From NCBI RefSeq assembly GCF_012273895.1, contig NC_052108.1, positions 2,294,001 to 2,358,000 on the forward strand: a stretch of 64,000 nucleotides of DNA. The letters run 5' to 3'. The stretch comes from Zerene cesonia (lineage: Eukaryota > Arthropoda > Insecta > Lepidoptera > Pieridae). Positions 12,849-25,000 of the stretch are shown in pieces; position 1 is the stretch's first letter; each line of letters begins with the position of its first letter. The notes under the pieces were generated by a model. The model saw only the letters and a program-made list of their open reading frames with translations. It was not told the origin of the DNA and ran no database searches. A program made the position numbers and the translations under genes.

Positions 12849-12860
12849 TGAAAAAGAGGG
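12849..12860 (-). promoter_or_regulatory. Probable TCT-type initiator of RpL18
   Basis: On the minus strand CCCTCTTTTTC lies about 20 nt upstream of the RpL18 ATG. It fits the polypyrimidine TCT initiator (YC+1TTTYY) used by ribosomal protein genes in animals, predicting transcription start at the C at 12856. Inferred from motif and position only. Confidence 0.55.
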
Positions 12861-13126
12861 TCTATAGACAAAAATAGACAATAACAATGGTTGACGTTGA
12901 CATTTAACAAAATGAGGGTTGCTAGTAATAAAACATTTATGCACATTCCAACTTTATGCCACAGGTTGCATATTATCTATTGTTAAATAAATAGTACTGG
13001 CTTTTGTTATTGTAATGGAATGGCAGCTTATTTAAATCCTAAAACAAATGAAATGTGACTGTCGTGATTCGCCAAGTCTGTCACCGCGACAGATACAAAG
13101 TTTCGACCGCCGTTTTTTCGAAAGGA

Positions 13127-15775
13127 ATGGAATTTAATTCGAAACATCGAAAATTATCAAAAAATAAGAGCTTCGTTCGTACTCCTTCATCAACTAAGCC
13201 CAGACTAACAAAAAAAAGAACTATAGTAAAAAAACGAAAATGTGTGTGTCTCCCGGAAAATATTTCAGTTGTAGAGTTTCCACCAATTTGGAACGAACTG
13301 AGATTAAATGGCCAGCTCTGCGACGGTACGATTGTGTGCAGAGACATGAAATCGATTCGGGTTCATCGAGCAATTCTATCAGCGGTCAGTCCATATTTTA
13401 AAGTCCTTTTTATAAATTCTTTGAAAAAAGGTGAAGCTGAAGAAAAGGAAATATTTGTAGACGTACCCAGTTATTATATGAGCTTGATATTAGATTATGC
13501 TTACACAGGTACTTGTGCAGTAACATCTGATAATGTTCAATATTTGTTGCCCTATGGTGATCAATTTGATGTTGTTGGTATTGTCCAGCTATGCTGCCAG
13601 TTCTTGTTAAAAGAGTTACGGCCTCATAATTGTCTGGGAATTTTTAAGTATGCTAGATGTTATTTTTGTAATGACTTAGAGAAAAAAGGAAAACTTTTTA
13701 TAAGACAAAACTTTTCTAAAATATTAAAAGAGTGTGGTGAATTTAAATCACTATCGTATGAAGAATTAGAGGACATTTTACGAGATGATGAACTAAATGT
13801 TCGTAATGAAGAAGTTGTATTTCAAGCAATTAAAACTTGGGTGGAACATGACTTAGAGAATCGAAAAATGTATATACCGTCATTGTTATCATGCGTTAGA
13901 TATGGTCACATCAGTTATAAATATTTTAAATCAAAAATCTTGCAATGGCAGCCAGTAGTTGAAGATGAGGTATAAATGGTTTTTAACGTGTACTTTTTTC
14001 TGGTGGGATGAAAATTCAATCTTAAAATTAAAATTTTTATTATTCTCAGAAATGCCAGGAAGCTCTTTACCCGGCAGTAGTATTTTTAACTGTTTTGGAT
14101 TCAAGGCCGGAAACAGAGGCAGATCTGAATGATCCGCTGGCAAGACCTCGGATACCGTACGAAATTTTATTTGCCGTAGGGGGATGGAGTGCAGGCAGTC
14201 CTACGAGTTTCGTTGAAACATACGACACAAGGTTCATAGCTATTTGTAAAGCAAATCGTTTTACAATGTAACGGAATGTTGTTTAGTTTTTCTTTTAAAC
14301 AATAATTTAAATTTACTTTTTTAACAGAGCCGATAGATGGTTTCTTTCAATACACATGGATCTATCCCCTCGTGCATATCATGGTCTTTGCGCCTTGAAC
14401 AATTTAATATATATGATTGGCGGATTCGATGGCAGCGACCATTTCAATACAGTCCGATGTTACGATCCAGTTACGAATACGTGGCATGAGCGAGCTTGCA
14501 TGTATCAGGCGAGATGTTACGTTAGCGTTGTTGTTCATGGTGAGGACGTTAAGCTTGAAAAATTTGTTACTTGGCACGAAAATATTTAAAATCATTTTGT
14601 TTAATTAATAGATGGTCTCATCTACGCTCTTGGAGGATATAATGGTAGAACACGCATGTCCTCAGTAGAACGCTACTATCCCGAAAAAAATCAATGGGAG
14701 ATGACAACACCTATGAATAAACAGAGGTCTGATGCTAGTGCAGCTTCTCTTGGTGGAAAGGTGTGTTTGATCTTACTTCCTACTAATATTATAAACGCAG
14801 AAGTTTGTATGTATGGATAGATGGATGTATGAATGGATGTTTGTTATTCTGGACACTTGTTCTGGAGCAAAACTATATTTTTCTTAAATTACTCTACTGA
14901 ACATTCTGTCAAAACCAGTTACTAAAATTAATACTTATTTAAAAAAAAAATACAAGTTTGTACTCATTTACAGTCATTTAAAGTCTCTTAAAGAAAAAGG
15001 TACTTAATCATTACGACATTACGAAATAATGTGTAAGAAAGATAGGCTATATTTGTATAAAAAGATTATACTTAATTGAGTTTCAATAAATTAGATTTAC
15101 ATCGTCGGTGGTTTCAACGGTCAAGAAGTGCTTAGTTCGGCGGAAGTATTTGACCCCGAAACGAAACAATGGAGTTTTATCAGGTCGATGCTCAGTCCGC
15201 GATCTGGAGTCAGTTTAATCGCGTACAGAGATTCTTTATATGCACTTGGTGGCTTTAACGGCTACAGTCGTCTTAACACTGGTATGCAAAGGAGATATTA
15301 GATCGGTCATATAACTGATAGTTATTCAACAAATTAACTAACCGACCTTCGTTAACAGGCGAAAGATTTTGTCCTCAACGTGGAGGTGAATGGCAAGAGG
15401 TCACAGAAATGTTTAGCGCTAGAAGTAATTTTGCGACAGTCTTACTGGATGACATGATCTTTGTTATCGGAGGGTTTAATGGTATGGCATTTCAAGTTCC
15501 ATAAATCTGTTAATCAATGCCGCGTACATTAACATTTTTTTTACAAAAAATCAATACCCTCTGTAATTTGGTGTTTCGATGCAGGTTCTACCACAATACC
15601 ACACGTAGAATGCTATGATGGCGACACAATGGAATGGTACGATGCGGCGCCAATGAATTTAACGCGGTCAGCATTAAGCGCTTGTGTCCTAGCTGGACTG
15701 CCGAATGCACGAGCCTTTTCCTATCTCGCTAAGGCAGTTCCTGCCGCAGGAGCTGATCAAGCACACCATTCGTAA
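13127..15775 (+). CDS. KLHL10: Kelch-like protein 10, BTB-BACK-Kelch Cul3 adaptor
   Basis: Substrate adaptor for Cullin-3 ubiquitin ligase. The animal orthologues are testis-specific, and in Drosophila the protein drives caspase activation during spermatid individualization. Exons are 13127-13969, 14050-14231, 14328-14539, 14612-14760, 15095-15281, 15359-15481 and 15585-15775, joining to 628 residues. A basic tail of about 50 residues is followed by BTB (about 55-165), BACK (about 170-280) and six Kelch blades. Each blade carries a GG doublet, for example AVGGWSAGSP, MIGGFDGSDH, ALGGYNGRTR and VIGGFNGSTT. The order and spacing of these blades and the PRAYHG and QRSDASA blocks match KLHL10 specifically. 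The first in-frame ATG is 13127. The open frame extends further upstream only from a GTG. Confidence 0.93.
14788..14890 (+). repeat. Helitron-like repeat fragment in KLHL10 intron 4
   Basis: Starts TACTAATATTATAAACGCAG followed by imperfect ATGGATGTATG repeats, as in the 5' part of the repeats at 61048-61225 and 62299-62515 (reversed there). Truncated and diverged. Confidence 0.5.
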
Positions 15776-16960
15776 TCCCAATCCACACAATTCAATGCAA
15801 CATTTTAAATCTCCTGTCATTTCATTATTACAAGATTTGACTAAGCAACTACTCCGATACAACAATGCTGTTAACAATAGTAAATATTTATCAACTTACT
15901 ACTTATAAGCCCGTCAAATTATGTTACAATGTTGCCATTATATTTACTGTAAACAAAAAATATAACGACACGTCTTTTTAAAATTTGAAATGATAAAAAT
16001 TTATATACATAACTGATGTGGGCCAAATTGAAGCTGTATATATCTAGTATATTTTAATATATTTTTTTTCTATTTCTACAGCCTACTAATCTGTGATATT
16101 TTGAATTTATAAGAACTTTTTGTAATTCTAAAATCATGATAACTTCTTATATTATTGTGTAGACACTATTTTAAAATCAATGTAGGTATGTAAATAAATA
16201 TTATACATAATATGTATAGTGTATACAATTGAAAATCATTGTTGTTTTATATGTATTTTTATGGAAGGAGGTATAAATTTTCTAGTTTCATTGTTTTATT
16301 CGAAATTTTTATTTCCGTCATTGCGCACAGTTCTCTTTTATAAGTATTTTTTGGAATATATGTCTGTAATCATTCCTATTCTACCTCTATTTTTTATAAC
16401 TACATGAATTCCCGTGTCTCCATATGAGTAGGTCTTTATTTCATATTTCCCCTAACCGTTCCTTTTTTATTAGCATAAATAGTATCATGCTTAATAGCCA
16501 GATGAGAGGAGTCGAAAAAAGCGAAAAATTTTTATTATCAAAAATTTATTGTTTCCATCAAAATATACGAGAAATTGACAAATAAAGTAAAACCATTCAA
16601 ATATTTTGTTTTATTACTCCCTCTCACAAAGAAGACGAAACTTACGATGCATGAGGTGGAATTTCCGAAACATATGACTCGTAGTACGTTGCCTATTTAT
16701 AACAGTGTCCTGTGAACCGGCCATACGGCATACGAGACTGAAACACTGAATCGAAGCTCGGCACGGCGTACGTAGGACAGTGAGAGTGGGACGCAATCGT
16801 GCGTATATTTACTACAAGGGAAGTTGGGGAGAAACGGGGAGACCTCCTCCCCTTCATTCCGAACCCCTTTCGAGCCGAGGTGTCTCGATCGAAACACACC
16901 CACATCGGTTGTAGCGACCGCCGCATTTGGGCGCAGTCTTTATTAAAATAGATAATTAAT
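15776..16960. other. KLHL10 3' UTR and promoter region of the dehydrogenase gene
   Basis: AT-rich. A canonical AATAAA at 16193-16198 is a plausible KLHL10 poly(A) signal. The 300 bp before 16961 are less AT-rich and should hold the promoter of the next gene. No ORF was supported. Confidence 0.5.
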
Positions 16961-19900
16961 ATGGAGTTAAAAGGAAAGGTTGCTTTGATCACCGGTGCGG
17001 CCGCCGGTATCGGCCTCTCGTATTGTGAAGAGTTATTGAAAAATGGTGCCAAGGTAGGTTTTAGTTCAAAAAATGTAGATCTTACTTATCACACTTTAAA
17101 TTCGTTTGTTCTAGGTAAATGATTTATTTAATTGTAATCAAATTAGGAATACTTGGTAAAAAAACAATATATTTTTTTAAAGATTTGTTAAAAATTTCTA
17201 AGAAAGGCGTTTCTTACTTTCGTGACATGTTAAATTTGTATTGATTTCTGCCGGCGCTCTATTTTCCTTAACTTTTATATCGGTGTGGTGACTTCGTACC
17301 GCACCTTTTTAAGAGACATCATTCTAGAAGTGATGTACACTTATAATTTATCAATAATTAGTCTATTCCGAACAATTAAACAAATTAATTATATTATTTA
17401 AAAAGTTTGTGTAAACATTGACTTATTTTTTGGATAGGTCATAAATTAATTACTTACAAATATCTACTGTTTCCAGAGAACAATGGAAAACGTTTTTATG
17501 AAGTACTTTGATATGATCTTAAATGATATAAATACTTAATATGTATTATAAGAGAAAAAGAAAAAATAGAAAATACCTACGTAGCATATGCAATGAACTC
17601 GGTAGAATTAATGTGAGGGCTATGACATCGTAGCTAGTGCTGCTTAAGTACTTACTTGACACAAATAGTTATTGTTTTATCTAATTTACTCGTGTTTTAC
17701 ACAGGGGTATGAAAGTTAACTGAACTTTGCAGGTTTCTTTATGTGATATTGATTCTGAAGTCGGAGAGCAAGTGGCTGATGATCTTGGCGCGAAATATGG
17801 GCGAAAAAATGTGCTTTTTTGTCAGTGCGATGTCACAGATTATCCTCAATATGAAGGTTAAATTTATGACGATTTTTTAAGTTTTATAAACACTGTAACC
17901 TTTCAATAGGTTCTCTGTACAATAATAATGGAATAATAATTTTATAATCGCCTGCTTATTGCCCTGCTATATATATACTAGCACTGCTTCTCCTTCGCCA
18001 CCGTTGTCAGGAGAAATCGCTGATACGGATATAAATTTCACTTTTGTTTTTTTTTTATGTTTTCTCGCGCTATAAAATATTTTTGTTTTGTTATACTATT
18101 CATGAATTTGTATGTTTGTATGTTATTAAATATGTATGTTTTAAAATTAATGCCATTTGTTTGTTCTACAGAGGCTTTTGAAATGACAATAAAGGTATTT
18201 AACCGGTTGGACATAGTTATCAATAATGCTGGCGTGATGAATGACCGATTTTGGGAGTTAGAAGTTGATGTAAACCTGGTATGTATTTTGGTTAAAATAC
18301 ACCTAATAAATTATCTTGAAATATTATAACTTGTGCTTTTGTGGCCAGCTAGTATTAAAATATTTACAAAGTTCATAAAAAATCCGATATAATGAGAACA
18401 AGCTCAAAATTTCCCATTCATTACAATAACCTTGGTCTTACCTGAAATAATTAATCTAATCTAGAACGTTTAATATGGCAACATAAAGTTTTGATAACGA
18501 ATTTTAAAATTTAAATTGATTCTAGAATGGTGTGATACGTGGAACCCTGCTCGCATATAGATTCATGGGTAAAGACCGCGGTGGACAAGGAGGCACCATC
18601 GTAAACACAGCATCTACTGCTTTCGCTAAACCACAAGTTTCCACACCTATTTATACTGCTACCAACTACGCAGTTGTAGGCCTAACGAGAGCTTATGGAG
18701 TAAGTTTATTGAAATGCTAGAAATATTAATGAAACTTTTTCACCGAGAGATCTTTCTTTACGCGTAGGTACTCGTACCTTTATTTATACCATAAGCAGTG
18801 GTGGCTCAGTGGTGAGGACCTCGGACTTCAAAATCAACAAGTCGAGGTTCGAGACCAGGCGACAACTTTCACTAATCAAGGATCGGCAATACAATATTAA
18901 TAATTCTACGAATTTATCTTAATATCCTGATTTAGGTCGCGAGAATAAAATAAAATTATTTTCAATATGTATATATTAAACGCAAACGAAACAGTAAAAT
19001 AGTTGCGTACGTTATTAGAGTTTCTATTTAAGGTCATCGTGTCTAACCGATGAGTTAATTTCAGGATCAATATCATGTAAATCTGACCGGCGTGCGAAGC
19101 ATAGTGTTGTGCCCCGGCCTGACAGACACTGGGCTTATCAAAGACATTCGCAAACAGTTGATGTCTTCCGAGTATGAGGCTGCATGGCAGAGGGACAATG
19201 CAAATTCCAAAACCCAGAGGTATAGTATCTTATATTTTCTTTATCTTTAAAAACTTAGAAAATACCATTCCTTGATTGTCCTTTTCCTGCCGCTGTGTCC
19301 CAGATAGGGTTGGCAATCCGAGATGATGAACACTTGTTGTTCACAAAATGGATTACACACAAGCAGACTTGGAAAAAAAGATTGGTTTCAGAAATTCATT
19401 TTTAGGACCTCGTTACTTTGTGAATCCATTCACCAGCCTAAGATTCGAATTTGAAGAATTCGAATTATTCGAATTTAAAAATCAATATTTTTGTGAAAGA
19501 ATCGCCCTCCCCTATCGCAATAATATAAATAAATCCGTTAGATAATAATAACTCGTGAGAATGCAACTGATGAAAAATTTACATCCGTAAATTTTTTATT
19601 TATGATGTACCGCATTTTCCGTTAAAATATACTGCAACTTTATCGAAGTTATATAATATACCGAGAAATTACTTTTTAAAACGTACCATAAGTGCAGGTT
19701 GTGGGGTGACGGAACCCCGCTTTGCTCCATGAGGCTTCACGTCTTTGTAGTTTTTAAATATGTAAGCCGAAGCAAACCTTACCCATATAATCGAATATCG
19801 ATTTTACAATTTAACGGTTTTGCATCGATAAATGTATTTAGCAAAATGACTTAGTTATTTTACAAGGGAAGTCACCTGAAATACTCAATCATTTTCACGT

Positions 19901-20238
19901 TTGGATACGCAGTTATTTGGACAGTTTTTTCAGTGAATACTAACATTGTTTGATGTTAAGAAGGCACGGTTGAAATACAAAAACGAAAATCCTGCTTAAT
20001 AGATGCGGTGGCATAATTTACATCCCATATTTTTCGTGTGATATACATTTTACATATGGCAAAATAGTTAAAAAGAAAAACAATGAAAATGGTTTTATTT
20101 ACATCTAAGTCTAATAGATCTGTTGATTTCAGTGCTGAACACGTCGCCAGGTCTTTGATCGAAATCCTCCAAAAGGCTCAAAGTGGATCAGTATGGATCG
20201 TGGAAAACGGTCAACCCGTGCGTGAATGGCGCGCTTAA
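16961..20238 (+). CDS. Short-chain dehydrogenase (insect ADH / 15-PGDH-like), catalytic Lys replaced by Asn
   Basis: Classical SDR fold protein of 252 residues. Exons are 16961-17053, 17733-17856, 18172-18278, 18526-18699, 19065-19219 and 20133-20238. The N-terminal LITGAAAGIG (TG starting at residue 11) is the NAD-binding Gly motif. INNAGV at 89-94 and Asn109 in the NLNG helix are conserved. Catalytic Ser138 and Tyr151 are in place, with the same numbering as Drosophila ADH. The YxxxK lysine, however, is Asn155 (codon AAC at 18664-18666) in IYTATNYAVVG. Family members oxidise alcohols or 15-hydroxyprostaglandin with NAD+. Without the lysine, which lowers the tyrosine pKa and binds the nicotinamide ribose, normal activity is doubtful. 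The rest of the frame is intact with consistent phases, so it is not an obvious pseudogene. The true substrate is unknown. Confidence 0.9.
18789..18955 (+). mobile_element. tRNA-derived SINE in dehydrogenase intron 4
   Basis: Box A TGGCTCAGTGGTGAGGACCT and box B GGTTCGAGACC are correctly ordered and spaced about 30 bp apart, followed by a non-tRNA body and an AT-rich tail with AATAAAATAAAATTA. The pol III promoter arrangement is typical of insect SINEs. Confidence 0.75.
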
Positions 20239-22070
20239 TTCCTAACCAACTTACCATAATATACTACTTCGTTTTCTATACTACACTCATTTTATACTCT
20301 TTCAATTTTGATACGTTATATTGAAATATTATATAATATTCGTATATATTTTTTTGATATACGTCCTGGTAGGTAAACAAATATTATTTGAGAAATGTTG
20401 AGTGAATGAATTTCAGTTATTTTGGAATTTTGTTGCCATTTACCAAAATAAGGTATATTCATTAATAGATAAGGCTCAAATTAACGTAAATACGCTTCTA
20501 TGAATAATTAATCTTTTCTCAAGTAATGGAACAATATCTTTACATAATATGTGGTTGTGTAAATATTTTGTTTCTTGTAGCGTTAGTGTTAGCAGTTAAG
20601 ATCAGCATATTTTTATCATATATTTTATACATGTAAAGACGTAGGAGGTAATGTATTAAATAAAAACATTCGCATTATACCTGTATTATTGCACTTAAAA
20701 ATGCAATTATTACGAAGTATAATTCATGTGTACTTGTGTTTTGAAATCAAACACACATCTATTACTTCTGCAGTTTTTTTCTAGACTGAGTGATTTGATG
20801 TATACTGTTGTATTTTAAAATTTCTTTATATAATTTTATATTGTATTTGTTAAATGTATTGTGACTTGAAAAGTTGTACAAGTACATCGGTACGAGCTTA
20901 AATTTTGGTTTGCAATAAAAAGATTGTTCAAATATGATGTTTTAATCAAAATAACGGTTGGAAGATTTGTAGTAAATGTATATTTCCGTATTAATACAAT
21001 CACCAGGTACAGTTTTTGAGTTACAGATTTACAAACATTTTATTTGTCAAAAAATTTTGTCTTTACATTCACTCAAAAAAGGACATGAGCCGATTGACAT
21101 ACATTTTTACATTTCATACATGAGAAAGCAGTCCTTTTCAAACAAACTTATACTAAAACCTTTGTGATACACTGGATCAAAGCTCACATTATTTGAATCC
21201 TGTGACGTATACAATTTAACTACATATTTAACGATATATCAATCTGTATAAACAATTCAAAATCCAGTGATCTGTCACAGGATCCCGCACAGTCCTACTA
21301 TTACAATACAATTTACATACACATGACAGTCAAAAAATAGTCATCACTATACAAGTTTCAAACGAGAGCAGTACAAACTGATAGTTTACAATCTGTCCAG
21401 CAGAAATACAATTCCGATGTCGACAACTAGTAGGACTGCCACTGTCATTGCATAAGAAAAATGTGCAACAACAGAACTATAAAAACACATTTATAATCTA
21501 TTCGTTACAATAGGCACAACTGCATTATAGATGAGAAGCTATGAAAATATACGATTTGATTGGGCTTCAGACCGTTCCTTGAAGGTGCGTCGGAAACATT
21601 ACAATCACATTTACATTGCCACAGACAAACAGCAAACGACCCACCTTCACGAAACCAACAATATACATAAATAAACTTTCAATTATTCTACGCAGGCGAT
21701 TCAGTAGCCTCGACGTAATGAACTAAGTTGACTTCTCGAACACAGTAGCCTAATATCAATCCGGTCGACGTTACAATTTCGAGGTCAACATGAAACAATG
21801 AGCCCAATAATTTGAACAAACCATTCTATACTTACAACACTTAGGTGCCTCTGGACGAACATGTTTCGTTCTCACGGGAATTTCCAAATAGCTCCTTCCA
21901 TATATTGGATACAACACTGTCACACCATAGCAATGTCCATCAACTAATATCTATCCATCCTTAACATTCCCGATAAGAGTTTCTTTACGATAGAACAATT
22001 AACACACTTTCTATCACCAACATTCACTTTTCCGTTACTTAAGTGTTCGTTTAGTCCTCGCGATAATAAA
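20239..22070. other. Convergent 3' UTRs of the dehydrogenase and Trailer hitch
   Basis: The dehydrogenase 3' UTR probably ends after AATAAA at 20914-20919. On the other strand the Trailer hitch 3' UTR would be about 1 kb long and end near the reverse AATAAA at 21039-21044. No ORF or RNA gene was seen. Confidence 0.5.
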
Positions 22071-25000
22071 TTAAGATTCGGCGTACCCTCCTTCATCCAA
22101 TCCTACTTGGCTGTAAATAAATAACAATAATTTGAGAATATATTATTCAGAAAAAAAATTGTAGATAATGTAAATGTTACTCAAACAAACAGTTAACACA
22201 GTTTAGGTAGCAATGAAAAATACTTTGCAAATCTAGATATTCATATCATTTCTATATAGATATTTAAAATTCCAAATATAACTAGCCGACTCAAGCCAGG
22301 CTGTAAACAATATTTAATGTGATAAGGCCATGAGGTGCCAAATACACTACAATGTATTTTTTTGTAGAATACCTATGGTTGTGTGCTTGTATAAAATAAT
22401 GATCTATATAAATATTACAAAATTGAAGTGTTTGTTTGTTTGTTCGGTTGATCGCGCTAATCTCAGGAAATTTCAAATCGGACCAGGATAGATAGAACAT
22501 AAGGGAAGCTAGTATATATGTATATGGTCGGTAGCGGTACCAGTAGCGGTGGGCGGCTGCGCGGGCGGCGCGTTGGGCGCGCTGCGCTGGCGGTGCGCGC
22601 TCGCGTGGTTGTGGTTGCTGTGCGCGCCGTGCGGCTGCGCGTGCTGCGGCGCGCCGCCGCGCCCGCGCCCGCCGCGCATCGCCCGCCAGCTCGGGAAGTA
22701 CGACATGCTGCAAAGGGATACACATATATAACTAACAATTCATTATATCGTATTTATATGTATATACACATTATTATCATGTATGTACAAGTAACTATAC
22801 ATCGATCTAAGCATCACAAATACGATGTATTCGTACATTAATCGCAATTATTTGGTAATAATTACTTTTTCTTTGCTTTCAATTACAAAAACTTTATAAA
22901 TTGTACAATTTAAATGTACATAACCAGGCTCGTACAAGACGATTAGATATCAATCATAATGACTTTATCAGACAAATAAAAACAAACGTCGTAAACATAA
23001 TTACATTACAGTTACAAGAAAGTGCGTGCCGTGAGGCGCTTGTATGCGTGGGCGCCCACGGACTGTACATGTACGGAGCCATTAGCTCATCGCGCGCTCA
23101 AACCTAGTGTTCGCAAAGTTGAATAGCATAATGTTTCTTTCTTTTTATAGCTTGAAACTACAATAACAATTCAGACAAAAAAATAATTTACTTCTAAAAC
23201 GGGTACACTTTTGGGCAATATGCAATCTGATTAAAAAAATGTATTATTGTTGTTACAGTAAATTTATACTCCTATATATCTATAACTATTCCACTAGTAT
23301 CTCTACTCATTCGATCCTAGAGCAAAGATGACAGTATAAACTATAAAGCGGTATACGCACGGCTGGTGGTGCGGGTTGTGCGGGTTGTGCGGGTGGCGCC
23401 AGCCGGCGCGGCCGCGCCACGCGCCGCGGCGCGCGGACGCCACGCCGAACGTCTCCGAGTTCAGCTTGCGCTCCGTCCGCCAGTCCGTCCGCTGGCTGCG
23501 ACCCTTTTGCCTGTGGGGTCGACGTTTTGTTTGTGGGAGATTAATCGTGTCGAGATGTGCAAATGTTGTGAATTACTGAACTATTCAACTAAATTATTTT
23601 TTAATATTGAGATGGAAAAAAGCATTAAAATTTATACTTTTGGTACTTTTCGACAGTAAAAATTTCACCATATGCCACAGTATACTATGATTTACTATAT
23701 AAAATATTAATGTTTGTGTTATTATAGTAAAACTTAATAAAAATTCAACATCAACTAAAATTTCTGATAGCAATCAGTTTTACAGATCAGATCATCTCCA
23801 GTAATGTGCATACAAATGTTGTATCAAAAAAAAAAAAACACTATGTCGCTAACTCACCTCTCAACAGCCTCACACGAGATGTTATCAAAGAAGCTCTTCT
23901 TCTTATCGTATCCCGTGAAATCATCTTCCAGTTCCGCCTCGCCCGCGCCGGTCTCGTTGCCCGAATCGTCCTTCTTGTCAACTTCGCCCTGGAATGGAAC
24001 CCCATCAATTACAATGGGCTGTGGTGGGAAGATTAATAATTTGTCACATAAATCATTAAAAAAAAAACAGTATCAGAAAACTTAAATACTAATACGGGAA
24101 ACTTTGAACTTGTTAGTGATATATTTGTCTCTGCTTAAATTAATGAAGGTAGACTTATTTTAATATATGTAAAGAAAATATTTTACTAAAGTTAGTTTAA
24201 TGGTAAACATATTTTCAATACATTAACTGCATTTAACTTATACCTTCAGTACTACTAGCTTTCCGCCCGCAACTTCATAGGAATATAAAAACAGTCCTGG
24301 ACCTTTCTCAGGTCTCAAACTATTGTTCTGCCAAATTTCATTCAAATTGGTTCAGTGGTTTAGGCGCGAAGAAAAACAGAGAGACAAAGTTAGTTTCGCA
24401 TTGGTAATATAAGAAGGGATGCAATCAGTCAGTCAGTGTATGCGTTAATCAATTCATTGGATAGTGATTATAGTATGTATTTACACTTACATTGTTCTCC
24501 ACCTTCGTGTCGCCGTCTGAGATCTTAGCCTTGGCCAGTTGACTGCGAAGCTCCTCAAACTCGGTGTTAGCTTGCTCGAAGTCATAATCATTGTCGAATT
24601 TGAGCGTGTTCTTGTTGCGGGGGACGAACCCGCGGCCGCGCCCGCGCGAGCGACCCCTCCAACCGCCCCTGTTGTACCCTTGGCCTGCAAGTTCACGATA
24701 TGTTAGAATATTGACGTTTTATATTGCAGTGTGGGGTAAATAGAAAATATATAGGGCCTAATTATGTAGAAATATTATTTTCGACACAAGAAATGTCAAT
24801 TATAATAATACAATACATTGTTTTCAGTTACTATTATCATCCTAAAAGTGCTTCTATAAGAAGTCTTATTGAATAAATGTTTGAGTTTTAGCAGCTTTGT
24901 TTGAGTTTTATTATTTATAGTGTACATGAATATTTTTATTAAATGCTATAATTTATTTAAACTACTTAGATTCAGAAACAACTAACATCCTTTGAAGTTA

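Noticed and set aside
13055..13126. Upstream extension of the KLHL10 frame from 13055
   Set aside because: It begins at GTG, not ATG. The first in-frame ATG is 13127, so the extra 24 codons are treated as 5' UTR.
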